A stretch of 64,000 bases of DNA, from contig NZ_JAHKPM010000025.1 of NCBI RefSeq assembly GCF_018860525.1, forward strand, positions 47,147-111,146. Reading direction: 5' to 3'. The notes below the pieces were generated by a model that made no database searches, was not told the DNA's origin, and saw only the letters and a list, made by a program, of their open reading frames with translations. Below are positions 49,593 through 58,016 of the stretch, in pieces. Both the position numbers and the translations under genes were made by a program. How positions within the stretch are numbered: the first letter of the stretch is position 1; every line of letters starts with the position of its first letter. Source of the stretch: Vibrio hepatarius. GTDB taxonomy: Bacteria > Pseudomonadota > Gammaproteobacteria > Enterobacterales > Vibrionaceae.

Positions 49593-49924
49593 TTCTATCT
49601 CCGATCAATATTTATTTACCCGCAGTTCAACACAATACCTAGGTTGAATACGGAACGATAGCCACTGATAAAATGCAAACGGTTTGTATCTCAAAAATTA
49701 TTTAACTTAAAATGTGGCGGGGTTTCAGGGCTCTAGATAAAAGGAGATTAAAAGCAAATATTAAATACATCCTGCGATCTTAAACGTGATAAGAACTTCG
49801 TCAAACCTCAATCAAGATAAATATGGCTAAGAAATGATCTTTAATAATTTACAAAATGTGCAACTCAAATCGGCATCAAAACATGCTTGATTTTGCTACT
49901 TTGACTAACAATTAGATATACAAA
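49593..49924. promoter_or_regulatory. deoC promoter region with LacI-family operator-like dyad
   Basis: About 330 nt without a gene. TGCAAACGGTTTGTA at 49674-49688 is a dyad with the central CG typical of LacI/PurR/CytR-family operators; it departs from the PurR consensus at two positions. It lies 82-96 nt upstream of the deoC ATG. No confident CRP site was found. Confidence 0.45.
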
Positions 49925-49955
49925 AAAGCCCCGCTATCGAAATGAGCGGGGCTTT
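49925..49955 (-). terminator. Rho-independent terminator after nupC
   Basis: AAAGCCCCGCT pairs perfectly with AGCGGGGCTTT around a nine-base loop, followed in the minus direction by TTTTG, about 20 nt after the nupC stop. Confidence 0.92.
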
Positions 49956-49976
49956 AACATTAATTAGATGCGAAGG

Positions 49977-51242
49977 TTACATGCCAGATAAAGTAAGGCA
50001 AAAGCCTGCTATTGTCGCGGCCATTAAGTTTGATAGTGTGCCTGCGGCTACAGCTTTCATGCCCATACGAGCAATTTCTGAACGACGTTGAGGCGCAAGT
50101 CCACCAAGGCCACCTAAAAGAATGGCAATCGAGGATAGGTTAGCAAAACCACACAGTGCAAACGAAATAATTGCCTTTGTCTTCTCAGAAAGAACTATTT
50201 CCGCGGCATCACCTAATAGAGGGGCAAAATTAGAATAAGCAACAAATTCATTCACCACCACTTTTTGACCAATAAAAGAACCTGCTATCACAGCTTCTTC
50301 CCATGGCACACCAACTAAGAATGCCAACGGAGAAAAAACATAACCTAAGATCAGCTCTAGTGTCAATTCAGGCATACCAAACCAACCACCAACACCACCC
50401 AGAATACCGTTAGCCAATGCGATAAGGCCAACAAAAGCCAGTAGCATAGCACCAACGTTGAGTGCTAACTGCAAACCCATTGCTGCACCGCCTGCGGCGG
50501 CATCAATAATGTTCGCTGGCTTATCTTTTTCACCATCAATTTCGGCATCCAAGTTTTCATTTGGCTTGTCCGTCTCAGGCATGATGATTTTAGCAAACAG
50601 TAAGCCACCAGGAGCTGCCATAAACGATGCTGCTACTAGGTATTCAATAGGAACCCCCATAGACGCATACCCTGCCAGAACACCACCAGCAACAGAGGCT
50701 AAACCACCACACATAACTGCAAATAACTCAGATTGAGTCATTTTAGGGATAAAAGGGCGAACGACTAAAGGAGCTTCGGTTTGACCGACGAAAATGTTTG
50801 CAGCCGCAGACATAGATTCTGAGCGAGAAGTACCCAATATTTTTTGAAGAGCCCCCCCAAGAATCTTTATCACCCACTGCATAATACCGACGTAGTACAA
50901 AACAGAAATGAATGCCGAAAAGAAAATTAGTGTAGGAAGTACGCGGAAAGCGAAAACAAAACCGCCACCACCGAAAATTTCAAACATCTTACCGGATACT
51001 AAGCCACCAAAGATAAACTCTGTACCTTGGTTGCCGTAGGCAATAACATCAGAAACACCGTCAGAGAAGCTTTTAAGCAACTCCTGCCCCCATGGGATAT
51101 ATAAAATAAATGCACCCAGTGCAAATTGAATAGCGAATGCGCCACCCACTGTTCTTAAATTAATAGCTTTACGGTTGCTAGATAAGGCTACTGCAATTGC
51201 GAGTAGAACTAGCATACCGACTAGGCTCATAAACAGGCTCAT
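49977..51242 (-). CDS. nupC: NupC family concentrative nucleoside transporter
   Basis: 421 residues, about ten membrane segments. Family motifs: RVLPTLIFFSAFISVLYYVGIMQWV, SRSESMSAAANIFVGQTEAPLVVRPF, MTQSELFAVMCGGLASVAGGVLAGY and NLSSIAILLGGLGGLAPQRR. It imports nucleosides with a cation; Vibrio homologues are sodium-driven. Upstream of deoC-deoA in the same direction, fitting a nucleoside uptake and breakdown unit. Confidence 0.96.
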   Translation of the reverse strand: MSLFMSLVGMLVLLAIAVALSSNRKAINLRTVGGAFAIQFALGAFILYIPWGQELLKSFSDGVSDVIAYGNQGTEFIFGGLVSGKMFEIFGGGGFVFAFRVLPTLIFFSAFISVLYYVGIMQWVIKILGGALQKILGTSRSESMSAAANIFVGQTEAPLVVRPFIPKMTQSELFAVMCGGLASVAGGVLAGYASMGVPIEYLVAASFMAAPGGLLFAKIIMPETDKPNENLDAEIDGEKDKPANIIDAAAGGAAMGLQLALNVGAMLLAFVGLIALANGILGGVGGWFGMPELTLELILGYVFSPLAFLVGVPWEEAVIAGSFIGQKVVVNEFVAYSNFAPLLGDAAEIVLSEKTKAIISFALCGFANLSSIAILLGGLGGLAPQRRSEIARMGMKAVAAGTLSNLMAATIAGFCLTLSGM

Positions 51243-51445
51243 AGTTTATGACTTCCTTATATGTTGTTTGTTGGCGTGTTGCAATATGGAGTTATAAAGC
51301 GGGGCAATTATACTCATCCGGCCACCGTTAAGGTAATGCGGCCTTCACAGTTTCTAATAAGATTCATCATGTGACAGTTAAAATTTGAGATCTTAATCAC
51401 AAAAACAAAACAAGCAAATCATACTAATAACATTTTAATTAGGAA

Positions 51446-52219
51446 CTATTCACATATTTTGAAAGCTATATTTCCATTCTTCCATGTAGAATGAGCAACA
51501 AGTTCCTCATCAGAATCTCGAAGACTTGCAAGGCAAGACAAAATGTTGACCAGCATGGTAGGATGATTGGGTTTCCCTTTGTGACCATACAGAGGCATAT
51601 CAGGAGAGTCCGTCTCCAATACAATACATTCAATAGGCAAATCGATGACTGTCTGACGAGTTTTCCTAGCTCGAGGGTAAGTGATCACGCCACCAATACC
51701 AATATAAAAACCCAGTTCGACAAACTGCATGGCCTGCTGATAACTACCAGAAAAGCCATGTAGCACTCCTCCATAGCGAAAGTTATGCTGTTTTAACTGT
51801 CGAAGAACTTAGTTATGTGTTTTTCTACTATGAAGTATCAAAGGTAGCTTAAGGTTATCTGCTAACTCGATCTGAGCATCAAACACTTTTCTTTGCACCT
51901 TATAATCGATGTCAATTAGCGCATCCAACCCACACTCACCAATAGCGTGGCAATGCTTAACAGGAGTTTCAAACTGCTTATATAGGATTGGGATAGTCTG
52001 AATACTGTTGTCATTAAGAAAATAAGGATGCATCCCCATTGCGATATATAGTCCGGCATACTCAGATGACAATGCCAGCAACCTCTCCCAGTTTAAAGGA
52101 CCAATTGAAGGAAGCATGATTCGTTCCACGCCATTTTTTTTTGCCAATTGAAACTGTGCAGCAAAATCGCCAGCAAAGACATCAAAATCAAAATGGCAGT
52201 GGGTATCAAAAAGGCGCAT
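51446..52219 (-). pseudogene. yjjV: TatD-family metal-dependent hydrolase YjjV, interrupted by an in-frame stop
   Basis: A 258-codon frame with a single TAA at 51809-51811. The first part (MRLFDTHCHFDFDVF, GMHPYF, GECGLDALID, LILHSRKTHN) is followed after the stop, in the same frame, by VLRQLKQHNF, GGVLHGFSGS, GIGGVITYPRARKTRQT and VLETDSPDMPLYGHKG. These are the two halves of YjjV (E. coli 259 aa). The stop replaces a Lys/Gln-like position and removes the HGF and ETD metal-site residues from the N-terminal product. No frameshift is present; the tail is otherwise intact, suggesting a recent mutation, a sequence error or read-through. Confidence 0.88.
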
Positions 52220-52356
52220 TATAATTGCGCCCTGAGAGTAGAGTCTGACATGTGTTCAGCTAAATCTTTACGGTAAGGAACGTATCGATACCTGCTTTCT
52301 TCAAAAAAATCCAAGTAAGTACACCATAAGTCGCCATTTTTGAGCTCGATATACAT
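52219..52356 (-). CDS. Small conserved-looking protein (45 aa) coupled to yjjV
   Basis: 45 residues, MYIELKNGDLWCTYLDFFEE at the start, rich in aromatic and charged residues and without a membrane segment. Its TAA overlaps the yjjV ATG by one base, and it begins 12 nt after the yaaA stop with AAAGG nearby. This packing suggests a real gene in a yaaA-orf-yjjV unit. No family is recognised. Confidence 0.6.
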   Translation of the reverse strand: MYIELKNGDLWCTYLDFFEESRYRYVPYRKDLAEHMSDSTLRAQL

Positions 52357-52368
52357 AGTCAACAACCT

Positions 52369-53142
52369 TTATTGCTCATCTCGTTTAAAGATTAATTCGG
52401 TTGGCGAAGACTCTTGTTCAACAAAATAATAGCCCGACGCTTCAAATTTAGTCAGGCTAACCACACTATCGATACGATTTTCGATAATATATCTCGCCAT
52501 CATACCTCGTGCTTTTTTAGCATAGAAACTGATAACCTTATATTGGCCATTTTTACAATCTTTAAAAATCGGAGTCACGACTTGCGCGCCAAGTGAGTTG
52601 AGTTTTACCACCTTAAAATATTCATTTGAAGCGAGGTTTATCAGTACATTATCCCCCTGCTCTGATATAGCATGATTTAATTTATCTGTAATCACATTAC
52701 CCCAGAACTGATATAAGTTACTTCCTTTATCATTGGCAAGTTTAGTCCCCATCTCTAATCGGTAAGGCTGCATTAAATCGAGAGGCTTAAGAAGCCCATA
52801 TAGCCCAGACAACATCCGCAAGTGTTTTTGCGCATAGTCAAAATCGTCATCAGTTAAGGTTTGAGCATCGAGTCCAGTATACACATCCCCTTTGAAAGCC
52901 AAAATTGCCTGACGAGAGTTTTCTAAAGTAAACTTTTCATCCCACTCTTGGAAACGCCCAACATTCAAATCTGCAATCTTGTCACTGACTTTCATTAAAC
53001 TAGCTACATCTGCAGGGGCAAGCTTGCGGCATACGTCGATCAATTTTTTTGAATACTCTACCAACTCAGGCTGAGTAAATTTCTCTGTCGCCAATGGTGA
53101 CTCATAATCTAAGGTTTTTGCAGGTGAAACGACGATTAACAT
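52369..53142 (-). CDS. yaaA: YaaA peroxide-stress protein
   Basis: 257 residues from [17 protein letters not shown] at 53142; 15 upstream codons are open but reach into a terminator. Motifs: [49 protein letters not shown] and [14 protein letters not shown]. In E. coli YaaA lowers intracellular free iron and protects DNA under peroxide stress; the fold binds DNA. Length matches E. coli (258). Confidence 0.94.
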   Translation of the reverse strand: MLIVVSPAKTLDYESPLATEKFTQPELVEYSKKLIDVCRKLAPADVASLMKVSDKIADLNVGRFQEWDEKFTLENSRQAILAFKGDVYTGLDAQTLTDDDFDYAQKHLRMLSGLYGLLKPLDLMQPYRLEMGTKLANDKGSNLYQFWGNVITDKLNHAISEQGDNVLINLASNEYFKVVKLNSLGAQVVTPIFKDCKNGQYKVISFYAKKARGMMARYIIENRIDSVVSLTKFEASGYYFVEQESSPTELIFKRDEQ

Positions 53143-53187
53143 GACTTTAACTCTATCCTTGCTGTTGTGATTATCTATAGGGTACAA

Positions 53188-53218
53188 AAAAAGCCATGCA
53201 ATGTCTGCATGGCTTTTT
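53188..53218 (-). terminator. Rho-independent terminator after the alanine symporter
   Basis: AAAAAGCCATGCA pairs perfectly with TGCATGGCTTTTT around a five-base loop, between the symporter stop and yaaA. A further T3 run follows in the minus direction. Confidence 0.92.
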
Positions 53219-53240
53219 GTATCACTATTATAGCTAACGT

Positions 53241-54674
53241 CTATGAGTCTTGTTTGTTGTTATCCCAAATACCATCTTCTAATTGTGATTTCAGCTCTGG
53301 AAAATCATTACAATCAAACGTTGGAACCTTCCCTGCTTTAAGCTGGCGATTATAGTCTTTGGCTAGCTTAATCACGATACCAGATAGCAATAGAATCGCT
53401 ACTAGGTTAACAATAGCCATCATACCCATGGAGACATCAGCCAGTGACCAAACAACGGGTAAGGAAGCCAAAGCACCGAACATCACCATGCCTAGAACCA
53501 CGAGACGGAAAATACTTAAACCTGCCTTATGGTTATGTTTAAGAAATATTAAGTTAGTTTCAGCATACGAATAGTTGGCAATGATCGAAGTAAAGGCAAA
53601 GAAGAAAATCGCAACTGCAACAAAAATCCCTCCCCAAGAACCAACTTGAGAACTTAGCGCTGCCTGTGTCAATTCAATACCTGTAATCTCACCATGAGGT
53701 ACATATTCACCAGACATAAGAATAATCGCCACTGTTGCTGAACAAATGACAATCGTATCCATAAATACGCCCAACATTTGTACGTAACCTTGAGATGCTG
53801 GATGTGGAGGATAAGGTGTCGCTGACGCTGCTGCATTTGGAGCAGAACCCATACCCGCTTCATTCGAGAATAGACCACGTTTAATGCCATTAATCATTGC
53901 TTGAGCAATAGCGTAACCTAAACCACCAGCTGCGGCTTCTTGCAGACCAAAAGCACTCTTGAAAATCAAACTAAGAACAGCAGGCAACTTTTCAATGTTG
54001 GTAAATACAACAAATAAGGCAAGAAGCAAATATAGAAGTGCCATTGCTGGGACTATCATCTCAGCAACACGCGCGATTCGTTTAATACCACCAAAGATGA
54101 TTACTGCAGAAAGGACAACAACTGCAATACCAACGTACATTTCATCCCAACCGAAAGCAGTGTTCATCGCTCCTGCAATAGAGTTGGCTTGCACAGCATT
54201 AAAGACCAAACCAAAAGCGATAATTAGGAAAATGGAAAATAGCACTCCCATCCAGCGCATACCTAAGCCTTTTTCCATATAATACGCTGGACCACCACGA
54301 TAATTACCATCATCATCTTTGGTTTTGTATAGCTGTGCTAGTGTACTTTCTGCAAATGATGTTGCCATTCCCAGCATAGCAATAAGCCACATCCAAAAAA
54401 TTGCACCTGGGCCACCTGCCGTTAACGCAACAGCAACACCTGCCATATTACCCGTGCCCACACGTGCAGCAAGGCTAGTACACAAGGCCTGAAATGATGA
54501 GATACCTGCGTTATCAGTTCTACGGCTATTTTTCAAAACCGAAAACATATGGCCAAAGTGTCTAAACTGGATAAAGCCAAGCCTGAATGTAAAGTACACA
54601 CCGACGCCAACCAGTAAATAAACCAGAATCGAGCCCCAAAGCAGGTCATTCATCAAATTAATTAAGTCTGTCAT
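53241..54674 (-). CDS. Sodium:alanine (amino acid) symporter, AGCS family
   Basis: 477 residues from [21 protein letters not shown] at 54674, which has GAGGATC upstream; the longer frame to 54779 is atypical. About ten membrane segments. [58 protein letters not shown] and [13 protein letters not shown] are AGCS signatures. It imports alanine or glycine with sodium. A 700-nt upstream gap could hold regulatory RNA. Confidence 0.94.
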   Translation of the reverse strand: MTDLINLMNDLLWGSILVYLLVGVGVYFTFRLGFIQFRHFGHMFSVLKNSRRTDNAGISSFQALCTSLAARVGTGNMAGVAVALTAGGPGAIFWMWLIAMLGMATSFAESTLAQLYKTKDDDGNYRGGPAYYMEKGLGMRWMGVLFSIFLIIAFGLVFNAVQANSIAGAMNTAFGWDEMYVGIAVVVLSAVIIFGGIKRIARVAEMIVPAMALLYLLLALFVVFTNIEKLPAVLSLIFKSAFGLQEAAAGGLGYAIAQAMINGIKRGLFSNEAGMGSAPNAAASATPYPPHPASQGYVQMLGVFMDTIVICSATVAIILMSGEYVPHGEITGIELTQAALSSQVGSWGGIFVAVAIFFFAFTSIIANYSYAETNLIFLKHNHKAGLSIFRLVVLGMVMFGALASLPVVWSLADVSMGMMAIVNLVAILLLSGIVIKLAKDYNRQLKAGKVPTFDCNDFPELKSQLEDGIWDNNKQDS

Positions 54675-55377
54675 AAGATCCTCATATTGAGTGTTCGCTG
54701 TTCTCTGCTTCCTTGCCTTCCATCTAGTTGCCAACCAAGTGTCAACTCTGCTTAGTATTATTATTTGTTTATCGTGCAACCCAGATATGTAAAACGCGCC
54801 TCATGCTTCCATTTTACGTAACAGCGTATTTTTTGACTGGCGGATAATGCAATCTCAAACGTCAAAAATCAATATGTAACAAAATGCATATAGGTGATAT
54901 ATTTAACTATAAAATCACCATTAGCTAACACAAAAAAGAACAAAAAAAACACAACTTAAAAACATTAGTATTAAAATTTAACAACAACAAACAATAGATA
55001 ACCCTGCAACCTAATTCCACTCTTTAAATGATCATCGGTCCTTTCGCATCAAGGACTCACCCTTATCTCTCTATCGCTGGCTTTCAGGGCAATCACCATA
55101 CAAAATCAGTAGCACTGCACACAAACTCAACCTCACCAGTGGTGGTCATTTATTAAACACGCATTTAACATTTAGTTTGCTGTTTTTTACCTATTTAAAA
55201 GGAGCTGCTTGCATAAAAAAACAACAATTTTTCATCATTTTTCTGTGAAGCCTAGTAAAAAAAGCATTAAAAGTTAATTAAATCGTAACAAATGAGAAAC
55301 CAATCAAGGTTACGCTTCAATCAGAATGGTATTTAAACATTACCCCTTCAAAGAGAAATCAGTTAAAGAGGTGGCGT
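54675..55377. other. Long divergent intergenic region with possible structured leader
   Basis: About 700 nt without a convincing gene. In the minus direction, 55150-55030 contains several helices: GTCCTT/AAGGAC at 55038-55056 around a seven-base loop, CCCT/AGGG enclosing it in part, and a CACCA-G-TGGTG palindrome at 55135-55145. The consensus of the glycine riboswitch, which controls an AGCS gene in V. cholerae, was looked for and not found. It could be an uncharacterised leader or a small RNA. Confidence 0.4.
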
Positions 55378-55566
55378 ATGGAAGGCTTAAACTTTGAAGA
55401 AATTATGGAAATGGACTTTCCAAAAACTCGAGCAACACGCTCCAAGCCAGTAAAACGTAAATGGCGAGAAATTGAGGCTATTAAGGACAAACAAAGACTA
55501 CAGCGTGAGTTAAAAGATATGGACATCGGCTTCGATAATTTTGATCAACTCGATTTCGATTGCTGA
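55378..55566 (+). CDS. DUF3545 / PA3496 family small protein
   Basis: 62 residues, highly charged: an acidic start (MEGLNFEEIMEMDFPKTR), a basic middle (RSKPVKRKWREIEAIKDKQRLQREL) and an acidic tail ending FDQLDFDC. This matches the DUF3545/PA3496 family found in Vibrio, Shewanella and Pseudomonas. It is annotated as a putative envelope-integrity protein, but has no membrane segment or signal. Ribosome site GAGGTGG precedes the ATG. A shared terminator follows. Confidence 0.82.
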   Translation: MEGLNFEEIMEMDFPKTRATRSKPVKRKWREIEAIKDKQRLQRELKDMDIGFDNFDQLDFDC

Positions 55567-55571
55567 CATTA

Positions 55572-55597
55572 AAAAGAGGCATTAATGTGCCTCTTTT
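55572..55597. terminator. Bidirectional terminator
   Basis: AAAAGAGGC pairs perfectly with GCCTCTTTT around an eight-base loop, between the convergent DUF3545 and hemerythrin genes, with A- and T-rich flanks. Confidence 0.88.
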
Positions 55598-55606
55598 AAT
55601 TTTTGT

Positions 55607-56158
55607 TCAAACACAATCTTGCTCACCTTGGCGAACGCGGTTAGCAATTTGCTGGTATTCTTCTGCTATAGTGTCACCAAACACAGGATCACTCTCACCA
55701 ACACTCCACTTTTTCTCAACCTCTTGCCAGTCATGGAGATTAAAACTTTTTTCAATTAATGGTAGGATGAAACGCTCTTCTATCTCTAAATGACGTTTTT
55801 GCGCTAAAATGAATTCCTCAAGCTGCTTAACAAACATATCTTGTGGTACAACAGCATCCTGAAGGATCATTTCGACCGTATTAAGAAAAGTATGAGTCTT
55901 GTCCGATAACACCTCATGTTCTTGTTCCAAATTATCCAGTTCCTGTTTATGCCCATAATGGTCCATATAATAGTGATAGAGAATATCTTCTTTAGGGTGA
56001 TGTACACGTTCTGAATGATTCGCCAAATAGTCCACAACTTCTTTAACCAAACTATAATTAATAAACTTTTCAGCCTGTAGTTGAGCAATATTCTGTTTTA
56101 ATACAGCCAAAAGACGAACCATATAGCTATGCTCTCTGCGGATCCTTTCCATCATCAT
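55607..56158 (-). CDS. Hemerythrin domain protein
   Basis: 183 residues (start could be any of three adjacent ATGs). The iron ligands of a hemerythrin HHE fold are suggested by REHSYM (H10), SERVHHPKEDILYHYYMDHYGHK (about 49-71), EQEHEVL and RHLEIEERFILPLI (about 118-131). Such proteins bind oxygen or respond to nitric oxide or iron through a di-iron centre. Convergent with the DUF3545 gene. The role here is not determined. Confidence 0.87.
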   Translation of the reverse strand: MMMERIRREHSYMVRLLAVLKQNIAQLQAEKFINYSLVKEVVDYLANHSERVHHPKEDILYHYYMDHYGHKQELDNLEQEHEVLSDKTHTFLNTVEMILQDAVVPQDMFVKQLEEFILAQKRHLEIEERFILPLIEKSFNLHDWQEVEKKWSVGESDPVFGDTIAEEYQQIANRVRQGEQDCV

Positions 56159-56258
56159 GATAAGTTCCCTTAAGACTTATTTTTTATAAGTGTATAAGGA
56201 AATCGCCATGATAAGTTTGATGTCTTCCTAAAAATAAACACAAAAAGTAATCTTAGTT

Positions 56259-56945
56259 TTATATTGTGACTGATATTGGCAAACGCCAGTCAATTGCTGA
56301 CTTTCCTATCGAGTGAAGAATTTGATTAGCTTTAGAAAAGTGCCGACAACCGAAAAAACCTCGATGGGCGGAAAGAGGAGATGGATGCGGCGCTACTAGT
56401 ACATGATGTCGCTCTCGATCAATAAATCGTCCTTTCTTCTGAGCGTGTGAACCCCATAATAAGAATACAACACCAGACTGATGCCTATTAACCGCTTCAA
56501 TCACTCTATCTGTAAATGTTTCCCAACCTGTTTTAGCATGTGAATGAGCCTTACCTTGCTCAACAGTTAGTACTGTATTTAACAAAAGCACGCCTTGCTC
56601 GGCCCAGCTCTGTAAATATCCGTGAGTAGGACTCTCAAAACCCTCAATATCCTGAGACAACTCTTTATACATGTTGGTAAGTGAAGGAGGTGGTTTAATC
56701 CCTGGAAGAACAGAAAAACATAAACCATGCGCTTGATTGGGACCGTGATAAGGATCTTGGCCCAGAATAACCACCTTTATATTACCAAATTCAGTTGCAC
56801 GAAAAGCATTAAAGACATCTTTTTCCGGAGGAAAAACGACCTTTCCCAATGCTCTCTCAGATTCAACAAAGCCTAACGTTTGCTGGAAGTAATCCTGCTG
56901 TTTTTCAGCTCCAATGACATCATGCCATGCCAATAATTGGTTCAT
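56259..56945 (-). CDS. ung: Uracil-DNA glycosylase
   Basis: 228 residues from the ATG at 56945, with AAGGA upstream, giving [17 protein letters not shown]. Catalytic [18 protein letters not shown] (about 62-79), [17 protein letters not shown] and [21 protein letters not shown] are the family A motifs. It removes uracil from DNA in base excision repair. Next to grcA, a neighbour pairing known from enterobacteria. Confidence 0.97.
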   Translation of the reverse strand: MNQLLAWHDVIGAEKQQDYFQQTLGFVESERALGKVVFPPEKDVFNAFRATEFGNIKVVILGQDPYHGPNQAHGLCFSVLPGIKPPPSLTNMYKELSQDIEGFESPTHGYLQSWAEQGVLLLNTVLTVEQGKAHSHAKTGWETFTDRVIEAVNRHQSGVVFLLWGSHAQKKGRFIDRERHHVLVAPHPSPLSAHRGFFGCRHFSKANQILHSIGKSAIDWRLPISVTI

Positions 56946-57025
56946 ATGTTGTTCCTTTTTCCAATTTATGCTGCAATGATTGTCGCAAAAAGTGGCAAAG
57001 GAACAAAGCAATTAGAGGTAGTCAA

Positions 57026-57130
57026 TCAGTGTTTTTGTGGCGTCCTATAATGCCCTTGCCCTACCACATGGCGATTTGGTATGGGAAAACGAGCAACTCG
57101 AGTACGAGTATAAAATGATGTATATGGCAT
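57026..57130 (-). CDS. Possible 34-residue basic peptide upstream of ung
   Basis: A minus-strand frame of 34 codons starting MPYTSFYTRTRVARFPIPN with TGAGGA about eight bases upstream, ending at the TGA at 57026. It is arginine- and histidine-rich and has no signal peptide. The ribosome site is good, but no family is recognised. Confidence 0.38.
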   Translation of the reverse strand: MPYTSFYTRTRVARFPIPNRHVVGQGHYRTPQKH

Positions 57131-57389
57131 AATGGTATCCTCAGTTGTATGCAGCCCAATCATGTTATGAAAATTTGATGCCAACATTCAGAAATTTACT
57201 CATCCGATCGATAATTTACAGTCAATCAAATCTTTTCATTGCAACAACTTAAACGTAGTAAAATAACAACAAAATACGATAGACATAAAAACAACAGAAT
57301 CATAACAAAAGTAAGAATACATTAGAGAAATGAAGATTAACTCCAATTAAACTTTTATATTTTATGTAATTAAAAATAGTCAACTTCAA

Positions 57390-57403
57390 TTGATAAAAAT
57401 CAA
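57390..57403 (+). promoter_or_regulatory. FNR site of the grcA promoter
   Basis: TTGATAAAAATCAA is a perfect FNR consensus (TTGAT-N4-ATCAA). Its centre is about 41.5 nt upstream of a start predicted from the -10-like sequence near 57428-57433, the spacing of a class II activated promoter. grcA (yfiD) of E. coli is FNR-activated. Confidence 0.85.
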
Positions 57404-57496
57404 AATCTAATCCCTATAAATAGGTTATATAGAATAAAGAACATAAAGTTATGAAAAATAACACCATATACTATTCATATCACCTAGGAGATAGAC

Positions 57497-57874
57497 ATGA
57501 TTCAAGGTATACAAATTACTAAAGCCGCCAATGAGGCATTAGTAAACTCAATATGGTTACTCGATAAGGAGAAAGGTGAAGCTCGATGTATAGCAGCAAA
57601 ACATGGGTTCAATGCTGATCAGATTATTGCAACCAGAGAACTCGGTGAACATGAGAGTAGAGAAATATTGATTGAGACTATGCCGCGTATCGAAGGGGGC
57701 CAACATCTAAACATCAACGTACTAAAACGTGAAACACTAGAAGATGCCGTAAGTAATCCTGAGAAATACCCCCAGCTTACTATCCGTGTTTCAGGCTATG
57801 CTGTTCGATTTAATTCTCTGACAACGGAGCAGCAACGTGATGTAATTGCTCGTACATTTACAGAATCACTTTAG
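57497..57874 (+). CDS. grcA: Autonomous glycyl radical cofactor GrcA
   Basis: 125 residues. The C-terminal [30 protein letters not shown] is the pyruvate formate-lyase glycyl radical loop, with Gly near residue 100. GrcA replaces the damaged C-terminal part of PflB after oxygen exposure and restores activity. Ribosome site CTAGGAG precedes the ATG. Monocistronic, with a perfect FNR box upstream and a terminator downstream. Confidence 0.96.
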   Translation: MIQGIQITKAANEALVNSIWLLDKEKGEARCIAAKHGFNADQIIATRELGEHESREILIETMPRIEGGQHLNINVLKRETLEDAVSNPEKYPQLTIRVSGYAVRFNSLTTEQQRDVIARTFTESL

Positions 57875-57889
57875 TAGGTGCCTAATTGT

Positions 57890-57913
57890 AAGGCGTAGCG
57901 ATACGCCTTTTTG
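57890..57913 (+). terminator. Rho-independent terminator after grcA
   Basis: AAGGCGTA pairs with TACGCCTT around GCGA, followed by TTTTG, 15 nt after the stop. Confidence 0.9.
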
Positions 57914-58016
57914 ATGCTTAGTTGTCTTCTTCTTCTCAGTTTAACCTTCGATCAACTCACAATATACTAAACTATCATTAGTGGACTTTTCGAGACCTAT
58001 TCTAGGGGGGACTAGT

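Larger units (their letters stand above)
56946..57496. other. Divergent ung/grcA intergenic region
   Basis: 550 nt holding the ung leader with a possible 34-codon gene at 57026-57130 (minus), and the grcA promoter with an FNR site at 57390-57403 (plus). The stretch 57131-57389 is AT-rich and shows nothing else I can name. Confidence 0.6.

Noticed and set aside
49841..49880. CRP site for deoC near the AAATGTG sequence
   Set aside because: Only one half-site fits; the opposite arm does not match TCACA.
55093..55149. 18-codon minus-strand frame ending Trp-stop in the symporter leader
   Set aside because: No ribosome binding site, and such short frames are frequent; a Trp codon next to the stop is not evidence of attenuation.
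54675..55377. Tandem glycine riboswitch upstream of the alanine symporter
   Set aside because: The conserved GAGAG, CCGAAGG and CTCTCAGGC blocks are absent on either strand, so only an unnamed structured region is reported.
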